Below are positions 5,816 through 13,907 of a stretch of 44,363 nucleotides of DNA, piece by piece. The first letter of the stretch is position 1; each line of letters begins with the position of its first letter. The stretch is from contig JAFXSQ010000061.1 of the NCBI GenBank assembly GCA_017525525.1, positions 1 through 44,363 of the forward strand, written 5' to 3'. A program made the position numbers and the translations under genes. The stretch comes from Lachnospiraceae bacterium (lineage in GTDB: Bacteria > Bacillota > Clostridia > Lachnospirales > Lachnospiraceae). Below the pieces are notes generated by a model. That model was not told where the DNA came from, did not search any database, and saw only the letters and a list, made by a program, of their open reading frames with translations.

Positions 5816-7603
5816 ATGAAAAAGCACATGAAGAAGGCTTTGGCCTGGCTCGGCGCGGCGATGATGTCCATTGGTCTCATCACTTCACCGGCGATCTCAT
5901 CAAAGGCTGCCGATCCTTATGACGGCGAATTTGAGGTATTTGTAGGCTTTGGCGGTGACGCTAAAGAGGAGAATGACTGGGGCATGCAGTTCAATGATCC
6001 CAACAATGCAGGCAACAACCCGGACATTAAGGCAACGACAGCTACCGCTAAGGTGGGCGACACAGTTACGGTATCACTTGAGTTTCCTGATGCAGTACCG
6101 AATGTATGGTGGATGGCACCTGTTCTCGTAGGTGAGGGCGTAGGCGCGCTTGACACAACAGTAAGCTTAAAGATTGATGATGCGGACGTTGAGATTGATG
6201 CTTCAAAGGGCGATGCCTGGTGGTATGAGCAGACCGGTGATTTCGATGACACAAAGGCTATAAGACTTTACGGCGGCTTCAATGAGTGGGCTGCACAGTA
6301 TATCGCAGAGCCTTCGGGCTTCAAAAAGGTAGAGTACACTATAACCATTAACAGCGCCGAGAAGGCAGAAGCTAAGGCTATGGGCGGCGCATTTGAAGGA
6401 GAGGCTGAACTCTTCATAGGCTTCGGCGGTGATGCTGCCGAGGAGAATGACTGGGGAATGCAGTTCAACGACCCCAACAATGCAGGCAACAACCCAGACA
6501 TCAAGGCGGTGACGGAGACTATCAAGGTTGGCGAGACCAAGACAGTTTCACTTGAATTCCCTGACGCAGTACCGAATGTATGGTGGATGGCGCCGGTTCT
6601 CGTAGCAGAGAATATCGGAGATATTGATGCAACGGTTTCACTAAAGATTGATGATACGGAAGTTGAAATCGATCCTTCACAGGGCGATATGTGGTGGTAT
6701 GAGCAGACCGGTGACCTCGATGACAAGCATGCCATCAGACTTTACGGCGGTTTCAACGAGTGGGCAGCACAGTACATTGCAGAGCCTTCAGGCTTCAAGA
6801 AGGTCGAGTACACAGTAACACTTAACAGCGCAAGCATAGTTGCACCGGAAGAGACACCTGAGCTTATAGCAACCTTAGGAACAGTTGAGAAGGACAACCC
6901 GGACTACAACGCATACATTCTTATCCAGTCCCCGAAGTACTCCTTCAGAAACGCATGGTATGACGCACAGTACGGACTTGGCTACACAGATGACACAGGA
7001 ATGGACTACTTCAACCAGATTACAGGCTGGGATGCTTCGAATAACGCAGTAGTTATTCCGGGTAAGATTCAGGATACAAAGATTGACGGTAACGGTACCT
7101 ACACCGTATCCGTAACAGGACTTCAGTTTGCAGATGACGACTTCAAGGATCAGGATCACTTCAACCTTATAGCGGTTGATACAGATATCCCGAACACCGG
7201 CGACATCACAATCTCCGATATGGAGCTTCAGATCAACGGCATGGGCGTAGATATCAAGCCGGTTATCAGCCCTGACTCAGAGGAGTACCTCACAATGCTC
7301 ATCCAGAATATTTGGAATGAGGATGTAAAGGAGATCGGTTACACACCTACTCCTGTAACAGATGTAAAGATCACCTTCAAGGTTAGCGGTTTCAACAAGG
7401 ACAGCGAGCAGACAGTAACCGAGGCAACAACCGAGGCAACTACTGCAGCAACAACCGAGGCAGCTGCAGCTGACACCAAGAAGGACGAGAAGAAGAAAGG
7501 CCTTAGCTCATTAGCTATCGCAGCTATCTGCGGCGGCGCAGGATTGGTTGTAATAATCATCGCCGTTTTAGTGGTTAGCGCTAAGAAGAAAAAGAAACAG
7601 TAA
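5816..7603 (+). CDS. Secreted, membrane-anchored surface protein with a duplicated domain
   Basis: 595 residues. Signal peptide at 1-32 (KKHMKK, hydrophobic run, cut near SKAA). Two near-identical domains of about 145 residues follow (about 35-180 and 192-341), each with GFGGDA, NDWGMQFNDPNNAGNNPDI, VPNVWWMAPVL and RLYGGFNEWAAQYIAEPSG. A third, different domain (about 350-530) carries many Trp/Tyr/Asp. Then a Thr/Ala/Glu spacer, one membrane helix (about 566-588) and a Lys tail, so it stays on the membrane facing out. Aromatic-rich duplicated domains beside a sugar importer suggest carbohydrate capture; that is inference. AAGGAGG lies before the ATG. Both terminators around it imply a single-gene unit. 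Confidence 0.85.
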   Translation: MKKHMKKALAWLGAAMMSIGLITSPAISSKAADPYDGEFEVFVGFGGDAKEENDWGMQFNDPNNAGNNPDIKATTATAKVGDTVTVSLEFPDAVPNVWWMAPVLVGEGVGALDTTVSLKIDDADVEIDASKGDAWWYEQTGDFDDTKAIRLYGGFNEWAAQYIAEPSGFKKVEYTITINSAEKAEAKAMGGAFEGEAELFIGFGGDAAEENDWGMQFNDPNNAGNNPDIKAVTETIKVGETKTVSLEFPDAVPNVWWMAPVLVAENIGDIDATVSLKIDDTEVEIDPSQGDMWWYEQTGDLDDKHAIRLYGGFNEWAAQYIAEPSGFKKVEYTVTLNSASIVAPEETPELIATLGTVEKDNPDYNAYILIQSPKYSFRNAWYDAQYGLGYTDDTGMDYFNQITGWDASNNAVVIPGKIQDTKIDGNGTYTVSVTGLQFADDDFKDQDHFNLIAVDTDIPNTGDITISDMELQINGMGVDIKPVISPDSEEYLTMLIQNIWNEDVKEIGYTPTPVTDVKITFKVSGFNKDSEQTVTEATTEATTAATTEAAAADTKKDEKKKGLSSLAIAAICGGAGLVVIIIAVLVVSAKKKKKQ

Positions 7604-7791
7604 ATAAATACCCGTGCCTTCACGAAACCAAAGTATACTCGAGGCGCGAGCGGAAAAAATCGAGGTGCATTACAAAGCACCTCGATTTTTTAGTGGCGGA
7701 ATAAGTGAGACCTTAGCGAACGCATGTGAGCTTAGTTCGAACTTATGCAAAGCTCCGAACCATAACCTTTGCGGCACGGGCACTTATTCCG
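7603..7791. repeat. Composite nested inverted repeat between surface protein and importer
   Basis: An outer stem pairs CCCGTGCC (7611-7618) with GGCACGGG (7773-7780), extended by imperfect AATAA/TTATT arms. Inside is a 15-bp hairpin (7654-7691), and a second stem CGGAATAAGTG (7697-7707) with CACTTATTCCG (7781-7791) competes with the outer one. The right part has TTCGAACTTATGCAAAGCT, also present on the opposite strand near 13124-13141. No gene is evident in 7604-7910. Confidence 0.6.
7654..7691. terminator. Bidirectional terminator after the surface-protein gene
   Basis: Perfect 15-bp stem, AAAAAATCGAGGTGC (7654-7668) with GCACCTCGATTTTTT (7677-7691), loop ATTACAAA. The A-run before and T-run after let it work in both directions. 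A second hairpin with nearly the same loop and loop-proximal stem lies at 20530-20569. Confidence 0.9.
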
Positions 7792-7910
7792 ATTTTTATA
7801 GTATTTATATCCATATTTTGGTGTATTTTTTGTGAGGTATTTTGGATATACTATGTACAGTTGAGGAGAAGGGATTCTCCGCGGTTATCAAGGAGAAGAG
7901 GAGGAAGGTT

Positions 7911-9557
7911 ATGGGAAGTAATAGTGACGATCATTCCATAATAACGATCGATGACGGCGATGATGACGCAGTGTATTCGGAGCCGGATCACGGAGTGAAT
8001 GACAAGCTGCAGATTATACCGTCAAGAGTACACCAGGCGGAAGAGTATGCAGAAGAACAGGCTGACAAGTCGTATAAGCTCAGCCACGAAAAGCTTACGG
8101 AAATCGTGCAAAAAGGCGCGCCTGAAAGCACGAAGAAGGTCAAGACAAAGGAACCGGCCGGTGTCGCATTTGCACTACAGAGAATAGCGGCGCTCTTAAT
8201 GTTCTTTTTCATCTTTGTTCCGAGTATGAACCCGGCAAGGATATCGATACTTATCAACAAGAACCTGTCGCTCTTTACATCGGCAGTTTCATACCCGAGC
8301 CTGACAAGCGATGTCGGAAGAGGTTTCAGAGCGGGCTGGATCGAAGAATCCTGTTTTGTGGTTCTCTATATAGGTGCGATCCTTGCTGTCATCGGTATCA
8401 TAGGAATTGTAGTGGGCGCCTGCATGTCGCTCGGCAACAACAAACTTAAGAAGAAATCATTTATCCCGTCACTTGCGGGAGCTGCAGTTCACATCATCGG
8501 ACTTGTGGTTATCTTCATAGCTTACGGACAGTTCGCGGATGCGAAGAAGCAGGATAAGGTTGAAGCGGCATTTGCAAGTAGCTTCTGGATCTTCGCGGCT
8601 CTGGTGGCGATAGTACTTGTAACTACGATAATCGCTATCATGATCGTGCCGAAGCCGGAAGAGGGTGAGAAGTGTGAGATGGAGACAAAGTTCAAGCTCT
8701 TCCTCATGTTCCTTCCTTTCGCGATACTCACCTTCGTGTTCTGCTACCTGCCTCTTTGGGGATGGCGCTTCGCCTTCTTCGATTACAAGGTCGGCGACAC
8801 ACTTACCATGGATAAGTGGGTAGGCTTCAAATGGTTCGTCCACCTCTTTGAAAACGAAGCGACGAGAAGAGACCTGTTAAATGTTATGAGAAATACCCTC
8901 GCGATGAGCGGTCTCGGTATCATAACAAGCTGGCTGCCTCTCGCGTTTGCGGTTTTACTTACAGAGATTTCCAACACAAAGTTCAGGCGCATAGTTCAGA
9001 CATTTACAACCATTCCGAACTTCATAAGCTGGATTCTTGTGTACACAATAGCAATAGCAATCTTCTCGCCTGAGGGCTTTATTAACTCCATGACGGGCGG
9101 AAGCACCAACTACCTTATGGGTGACAACTTCACCTGGCTCAAGATGCTCGCCTGGGGCACCTGGAAGGGCATAGGCTGGAGCGCGATAATCTACATAGCC
9201 GGCATCTCCGGTATCGACCGGCAGCTCTACGACGCGGCACACGTGGACGGAGCAAACCGTTTCCAGCGAATATGGAATGTAACCTTACCGGGACTTATGC
9301 CGACCTACATGGTTATGCTTCTCTTATCCATAGCAGGCATGTTGTCTAACGGATTAGACCAGTACCTCGTATTCTCGAATGCATCTAACCTCGAGCACAT
9401 GCAGGTCCTCGACCTCTATGTGTACAAGTTAGGTATCCAGGGCGGTAGTTATCCGCTATCGGTAGTAATAGGTATGGCGAAATCAATCATAAGCGTGGTG
9501 CTGCTCTTCATGGCGAACAGCGTTTCGAAGATAGTCCGCAAAGAAAGCATTATTTAA
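7911..9557 (+). CDS. Oligosaccharide ABC transporter permease, LplB-type, with extra N-terminal membrane domain
   Basis: 548 residues from ATG 7911, picked because AGGAGG lies 6 bases upstream; the longer frame from 7842 has none. The C-terminal 290 residues are a standard MalF-type permease with the EAA loop YDAAHVDGANRFQRIWNVTLP, which docks to the ATPase. Before it are about 60 acidic cytoplasmic residues and about four further helices (near 85-105, 145-170, 183-205 and 225-247) that usual LplB proteins of about 300 residues lack. With the next two genes it makes a CUT1-type importer for oligosaccharides. No ATPase gene is present; a shared MsmK-type ATPase elsewhere is expected from the family. 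Confidence 0.88.
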   Translation: MGSNSDDHSIITIDDGDDDAVYSEPDHGVNDKLQIIPSRVHQAEEYAEEQADKSYKLSHEKLTEIVQKGAPESTKKVKTKEPAGVAFALQRIAALLMFFFIFVPSMNPARISILINKNLSLFTSAVSYPSLTSDVGRGFRAGWIEESCFVVLYIGAILAVIGIIGIVVGACMSLGNNKLKKKSFIPSLAGAAVHIIGLVVIFIAYGQFADAKKQDKVEAAFASSFWIFAALVAIVLVTTIIAIMIVPKPEEGEKCEMETKFKLFLMFLPFAILTFVFCYLPLWGWRFAFFDYKVGDTLTMDKWVGFKWFVHLFENEATRRDLLNVMRNTLAMSGLGIITSWLPLAFAVLLTEISNTKFRRIVQTFTTIPNFISWILVYTIAIAIFSPEGFINSMTGGSTNYLMGDNFTWLKMLAWGTWKGIGWSAIIYIAGISGIDRQLYDAAHVDGANRFQRIWNVTLPGLMPTYMVMLLLSIAGMLSNGLDQYLVFSNASNLEHMQVLDLYVYKLGIQGGSYPLSVVIGMAKSIISVVLLFMANSVSKIVRKESII

Positions 9558-9569
9558 GGAGGGTGAGAG

Positions 9570-10562
9570 ATGGCTAAATATCATAACAAGATGGTGCGTA
9601 ACAAGCGCATCCAGGCAGTCTCATCCTCGGGAGAGGTTATAGAGATAACAGAGAAGACGATAAGCAAGCGCCACAAATACAGCGCCGGCGACAAGGTCTT
9701 CTTCATCATAGACTACCTGTTCTTCATAGTATTTACGATAAGCTGTATATTCCCGTTCTACTATCTGTTCATCAACACAATCTCGGATGCGAGCCTGGTG
9801 AGCAAGGGTATGATCAATTTCATACCGAAGGGGATAAACTTCAACAACTATCTTGCATTAAGAAATGTAACGGATCTTTCCAACTCGATCATCGTGTCGG
9901 TTGCAAGAACGGTTTTGGGAACCGCGCTGATGGTTATGGCGTCCGCCTTTGTCGGATACCTTATGACCAAAGAAGAGATGTGGAAGAGAAAGTTCTTCTA
10001 CAGGTTCCTGGTTATAACAATGTACTTTAACGCAGGTCTTATCCCCTGGTACTTGAACATGGTTATGCTCGGACTTACCAACAACTTCGCAGCATACATC
10101 ATACCGGGTATAGTGGCACCGTATAACATCATACTTGTCAAGACCTACATAGAGTCCATACCGTCCGAGCTTGAGGAGAGCGCATTTATAGACGGAGCTT
10201 CGCACTTCACGGTGTTCAGGAAGATAATCTGGCCGCTGTCCATGCCGATTCTGGCAACGGTTGCCATCTTCGGTGCGGTAGGTAACTGGAACTCCTTCCA
10301 GGATTCACTTATCCTTATGTCGGATGCAAACCATCTGTACACATTGCAGCACAGATTGTACATCTACCTGAACCAGACCAACAACCTGTCTAACGTAATG
10401 AACAGTACGGCAGGCGGCGGAACCGCCCTCGACTATGCTCAGAACGGACAGATAATCAAGTACACGATCTCAATGGTTTCCATCATACCTATCCTGCTTG
10501 TGTACCCGTTCATGCAGAGGTACTTCGAGGAAGGAATTATGTTAGGTGCAGTAAAGGGTTAA
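9570..10562 (+). CDS. Oligosaccharide ABC transporter permease, YtcP/LplC-type
   Basis: 330 residues, six predicted helices after a basic N-terminal tail of about 45 residues. The EAA loop reads ELEESAFIDGASHFTVFRKI, followed by WPLSMPILATVAIF. It is the second half of the membrane channel with the product of 7911-9557. The gap is 12 bases, with GGAGGG before the ATG, so the two are translated from one message. The C-terminus PFMQRYFEEGIMLGAVKG is the usual end of YtcP-type proteins. Confidence 0.93.
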   Translation: MAKYHNKMVRNKRIQAVSSSGEVIEITEKTISKRHKYSAGDKVFFIIDYLFFIVFTISCIFPFYYLFINTISDASLVSKGMINFIPKGINFNNYLALRNVTDLSNSIIVSVARTVLGTALMVMASAFVGYLMTKEEMWKRKFFYRFLVITMYFNAGLIPWYLNMVMLGLTNNFAAYIIPGIVAPYNIILVKTYIESIPSELEESAFIDGASHFTVFRKIIWPLSMPILATVAIFGAVGNWNSFQDSLILMSDANHLYTLQHRLYIYLNQTNNLSNVMNSTAGGGTALDYAQNGQIIKYTISMVSIIPILLVYPFMQRYFEEGIMLGAVKG

Positions 10563-10597
10563 TGACTATATATGTATTATAGGAGGGAATTACAAAG

Positions 10598-12289
10598 ATG
10601 AAAAAAGGCTTTTTGAAAAGGGCAGTAAAGAAGCTTGTCGCATGTACCGCAGTGAGTGCGCTGCTTGTCGGAACACTTACCGGATGCGGAGGCAAGAAGA
10701 AGGAGGTTATAACCTTAACCGTATTCTCCGAGCGTGCAAACTACTCGGGAGAGCAGATGGGCTGGACCGCTAAGTACCTTCTTGATAATTATAATGTAAA
10801 GCTTAATATCGTACCGAATACAGACGGCGCATTTAACACACGTACCGAGGCCGGAGACTTAGGTGATATAGTGGTATTCGGAAGTGAGACAGACTTTATA
10901 AAGTCGGCTCAGAACGGACTTCTCTTCGACTGGGAGGAGGACAATGTTCTCGCAGACTACGGCGAGTATGTAAAGGATCATTGCTCACTTGCCTTAGAGA
11001 AGGTTCGCGGCATGACCGATGCAAAAAAGATCTACGGAATACCTTACGAGGTTGCTCCGAATAGCGATGACTTCCAGACAGCTCTTTACTCATGGGATAT
11101 CCGTTGGGATCTGTACGAGCAACTCGGACATCCGGAGGTTAAGGACCTTAACGATTACCTTCAGCTCTTCAAGGATATGAAGGCGCTCTGTCCGACAGAC
11201 GAGGCAGGAAAGCCTACCTATGCATTTTCACTGTGGCCCGACTGGGACGGTGATATGGTAATGTATGTTCAGAACATGGCAAGAATTTACTACGGACTTG
11301 ACGAGTTCCAGAACGGACTCTACGATCCTTCGACAGGTACCTTCCACGGTGCTCTCGAGGAGAACGGACCTTACCTCGAGATGCTTAAGTTCTTCCATGA
11401 CCTTTATGTAAATGATCTCTTGGATCCCGCTTCTATGACAGCAACCTACGACTCAATGGTTGAGAAGATGACCAAGGGTGGTGTGTTCGCATCGGTATTC
11501 AAGTATGCCGGTGAGGATATCTTCAACACAGACGATCACTTATCACAGAATCAGATAATGAAGCCGCTTCGTCCCGAGGAGTCAAGGATCGCGGTTTACG
11601 GCCTGAAGCCTCTCGGCAGCAATAACTACTGGGCTATCGGTGCCAAGACCGAGTATCCGGAGCTTTGCATGGAGCTCATCAACTTCTTCTACACACCTGA
11701 AGGAACCATGTTCAGCTTATACGGACCTAAGGGCGTAACCTGGGATTATGACGAGGACGGCGATACCTACTTCACAGAGCTCGGTAAGAAGACCAGCAAC
11801 GACAAGTCCACTCCTATGGAGGGCGACTACGCAGGTTCTACATATCACGACGGTGAGTGTCAGATCAACATGACCTCATGGAGTATAAACTGCGAGAACC
11901 CCGATTCAAACGGTGAGACTTACAACTGTCAGGATTGGAAGTCCGAGCAGGGTGATCCGAAGAACGATGCTGAGGCAGACTGGAGAAGCTTCACAGGCTG
12001 CACAAGCTTTGATGAGTACATTAGAACAGGCAAGTATGTGGTAGTACCCGGAACCGCTTACGTGGAGAAGGAGAGACCGGCAGAGCTTGAGACAACCTGG
12101 ACTAATGTCAAGAACTGTATAGTAACCAATTCATGGAAGGCAATCTATGCAAAGGATGATGCCGAGTTCGATTCGATTGTTTCAGACATGATCAAGCAGG
12201 CAAACGACTACGGCTACGACAAGTGCCTTGAGTGGGCAAATGAGCGCGCTAAGGAGCGCAAGGCTGCAGAGGATGCAGTAAGCAAGTAA
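10598..12289 (+). CDS. Extracellular solute-binding lipoprotein of the oligosaccharide importer
   Basis: 563 residues. A lipoprotein signal peptide ends at the lipobox LTGC (Cys about 30), so it is lipid-anchored outside the membrane. The length and the run of aromatic residues fit the large LplA/YtcQ-type binding proteins that serve CUT1 importers. It delivers the sugar to the two permeases just upstream; GGAGGG precedes the ATG, 36 bases after the permease stop. The substrate cannot be read from the sequence. Given the DUF624 protein, the YesN-type regulator and GH43 gene nearby, a plant-cell-wall oligosaccharide is plausible. A strong terminator follows. Confidence 0.92.
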   Translation: MKKGFLKRAVKKLVACTAVSALLVGTLTGCGGKKKEVITLTVFSERANYSGEQMGWTAKYLLDNYNVKLNIVPNTDGAFNTRTEAGDLGDIVVFGSETDFIKSAQNGLLFDWEEDNVLADYGEYVKDHCSLALEKVRGMTDAKKIYGIPYEVAPNSDDFQTALYSWDIRWDLYEQLGHPEVKDLNDYLQLFKDMKALCPTDEAGKPTYAFSLWPDWDGDMVMYVQNMARIYYGLDEFQNGLYDPSTGTFHGALEENGPYLEMLKFFHDLYVNDLLDPASMTATYDSMVEKMTKGGVFASVFKYAGEDIFNTDDHLSQNQIMKPLRPEESRIAVYGLKPLGSNNYWAIGAKTEYPELCMELINFFYTPEGTMFSLYGPKGVTWDYDEDGDTYFTELGKKTSNDKSTPMEGDYAGSTYHDGECQINMTSWSINCENPDSNGETYNCQDWKSEQGDPKNDAEADWRSFTGCTSFDEYIRTGKYVVVPGTAYVEKERPAELETTWTNVKNCIVTNSWKAIYAKDDAEFDSIVSDMIKQANDYGYDKCLEWANERAKERKAAEDAVSK

Positions 12290-12302
12290 TAAAGTAAACA
12301 AC

Positions 12303-12345
12303 ACGGCAGGCAAGTTCCCTAAACCCTTCTTTTCTTGCCTGCCGT
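12303..12345 (+). terminator. Terminator of the importer operon
   Basis: Perfect 12-bp stem ACGGCAGGCAAG (12303-12314) with CTTGCCTGCCGT (12334-12345), 19-base pyrimidine-rich loop, then a T-rich tail. Confidence 0.85.
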
Positions 12346-12373
12346 TTCTATTTTATGGTATTATAAGGATTAT

Positions 12374-12441
12374 AAAGATTCTTCGGGCTAAAGCCCTCAG
12401 AAGGACATCGGAGTGTCATGTCTTACGCGAAGCGAAGAATC
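12374..12441. repeat. Dispersed palindromic repeat, copy 1 (AAGATTCTTCGGG type)
   Basis: Starts AAAGATTCTTCGGGC and ends GCGAAGCGAAGAATC, the two arms of a dispersed hairpin repeat found in many bacteria. Other copies or halves here: 13085-13103, 13235-13282, 19145-19208, 39238-39268 and 39297-39327. It reaches to within about 20 bases of the DUF624 start and fakes an in-frame upstream ATG. Confidence 0.75.
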
Positions 12442-12459
12442 ATAAAGGAGATAAGACAG

Positions 12460-13083
12460 ATGAGATTTTTCGGCATAGACAGTCCCTTATACAAGTTCAT
12501 GACAACCCTGCTCAATGTGTTCCTGCTTTCCTTCTGCGTGGTTATCGGCAGCCTTCCAATCGTAACGGTCGGCGCCTCTGTCGTGGCGGGCTTCAGTGTG
12601 GGACTGCGCATGGTGGCAAATGAGGAGGGATACATCGTCAGGCAGTTCTTTAAGGCTTACAAGGATAACTTAAAGCAGGGGATTCCACTCGGCCTCATCG
12701 CGCTTCTGTGCGCCTATGTTATCTACCTCGACACGGAGATTGTGAGCAAGGTGGAGAACGTATCTATCTTCGCAATCATGTTCATGATGGTTTCCGCAGC
12801 GGTTTTCACCTTTACACTGCTCTATTCATTTGCTCTGACCGCGCGCTATGAGAACACATTGATGCGTATCCTAAAAAACTCATTCCGTATATCGATGAAG
12901 TTCTTTGTGCGTACACTGGCGCTGGTATTTCTGCTTGTTCTCGAGGTGCTGGCTTTCCTGTGGAACTATACCACGATATTCATAGGAATCATCCTTGGCC
13001 CCGCCCTGATGATACTTACGGTCTGCTTATTTGCGAGACCGATCTTTATGAAGCTGGAAGGCGATGCCGCAAGCGGGGAGTAA
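12460..13083 (+). CDS. DUF624 (YesL-like) membrane protein
   Basis: 207 residues from ATG 12460, with GGAG 9 bases upstream. The frame extends to an ATG at 12418, but those 14 codons are read from a dispersed palindromic repeat and have no ribosome site, so I exclude them. Begins MRFFGIDSPLYKFMTTLLNV, typical of DUF624, with about five membrane helices; LPIVTVGAS near 45 is a family hallmark. DUF624 proteins sit in sugar importer operons of Firmicutes (YesL beside YesMN, for example) with unknown role. Here it follows the importer operon after its terminator. Confidence 0.88.
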   Translation: MRFFGIDSPLYKFMTTLLNVFLLSFCVVIGSLPIVTVGASVVAGFSVGLRMVANEEGYIVRQFFKAYKDNLKQGIPLGLIALLCAYVIYLDTEIVSKVENVSIFAIMFMMVSAAVFTFTLLYSFALTARYENTLMRILKNSFRISMKFFVRTLALVFLLVLEVLAFLWNYTTIFIGIILGPALMILTVCLFARPIFMKLEGDAASGE

Positions 13084-13084
13084 T

Positions 13085-13282
13085 AAGATTCTTCGGGCTT
13101 AGGTATTGACACGACTCATTCTTAGCTTTGCATAAGTTCGACTGACGAAATCAAAGATTTCGAGTCTCACTTACGTCGTGTCCGGTCGTCGGAACGCATG
13201 CAAGAAATAACTCCGTTATTTGCATTTCTCCTATCCCTCAGAATGACACAGAGTGTCACTCTGAGCAAAGCGAAGAGTCTTA
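13085..13282. repeat. Palindromic repeat split by a nested hairpin element
   Basis: The left arm AAGATTCTTCGGGC (13085-13098) and right part CCCTCAGAATGACA to AGAGTCTTA (13235-13282) are one copy of the dispersed repeat, whose loop is normally four bases. Here about 135 bases fill the loop. They hold GACACGAC (13108-13115) pairing with GTCGTGTC (13175-13182), an inner hairpin CGAAATC-AAA-GATTTCG (13146-13162), and a further hairpin AAATAAC-TCC-GTTATTT (13205-13221). This and the next element account for the gene-free stretch 13084-13492. Confidence 0.65.
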
Positions 13283-13326
13283 AAAACTGTAGGGTTAAGA
13301 ATGACTATTTGTCTTGCATAGAAACA

Positions 13327-13407
13327 GAACAACCCCCTCAATAATGCTTTTTTCGAAAATGAGTAACGGGAAAATTTTCGAAAAAACGTATTATGAGGGG
13401 GTTGTTC
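13327..13407. terminator. Large two-stage hairpin, likely transcription barrier
   Basis: Outer 14-bp perfect stem GAACAACCCCCTCA (13327-13340) with TGAGGGGGTTGTTC (13394-13407), inner stem TTTTTTCGAAAA/TTTTCGAAAAAA, and an apical TGAGTAACGGG. An almost identical inner part sits in a different outer stem at 24035-24202. It isolates the TIR operon from upstream transcription. Confidence 0.6.
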
Positions 13408-13426
13408 GTCGTCAGTAAAAAAACAA

Positions 13427-13455
13427 ATGACATTTCCACTCCAATCTGTTATAAT
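13427..13455 (+). promoter_or_regulatory. Promoter of the TIR operon
   Basis: ATGACA (13427-13432), 17-base spacer, TATAAT (13450-13455). The start would lie near 13462, giving a short leader to AAGGAGG at about 13477. It rules out the longer frame that begins at 13427. Confidence 0.75.
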
Positions 13456-13492
13456 CTTTGGTAATATTTTTTCGCAAAGGAGGAAACATCAT

Positions 13493-13894
13493 ATGGCTTG
13501 TTTTTTAGTGTCGGCGGCGGAAGCTGCAGTGGTAACCGTTGTTGAAAAACACGTTGAAAAGAAAGAAAAAGCGCGTGAGGCAGCAGGTGAGCAGGTAAGT
13601 ACCTCTGCGATTCCTTTAAGTACAAAACTGAAGTGGCTTTGCACCATGCTCTGGGGCGGAGCGTTCCTTCTTATGTTCGAGCATATATGGCACGGAGAGG
13701 TCGTACCGTGGTTCCCGTTCCTGACTGCTATGGAAAACAGCGAAGATATGATGGAGATGTTTAAGGAGATGGCTACCGTCGGTGTATGCATGATGCTTCT
13801 TGTCACGGTTGTGTGGGCTGTTATGTGTGTGGTTGCCGAGCATATCGCAAAGGCGCCGGCCAAGGCGGAAGCTAAGGCTTCAAAGGAAGATTAA
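13493..13894 (+). CDS. Small membrane protein of the TIR operon (unknown)
   Basis: 133 residues from ATG 13493, with AAGGAGG upstream. It begins MACFLVSAAEAAVVTVVEKH, then a Lys/Glu-rich stretch, then two membrane helices (about 49-63 and 92-115) joined by a loop EHIWHGEVVPWFPFL followed by acidic residues, and an Ala/Lys tail. I recall similar two-helix proteins with the HGEVVPWFPFL phrase in Clostridia, without assigned function. It is the first gene of three, 13 bases before the next. The conserved aromatic loop between helices looks outward-facing and could be a sensing or assembly face; this is inference. Confidence 0.75.
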   Translation: MACFLVSAAEAAVVTVVEKHVEKKEKAREAAGEQVSTSAIPLSTKLKWLCTMLWGGAFLLMFEHIWHGEVVPWFPFLTAMENSEDMMEMFKEMATVGVCMMLLVTVVWAVMCVVAEHIAKAPAKAEAKASKED

Positions 13895-13907
13895 GGAGGG
13901 CGGACAG

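Noticed and set aside
7911-12289. Complete ABC transporter including ATPase
   Set aside because: No Walker motifs are encoded between the importer genes; a shared ATPase elsewhere is assumed.
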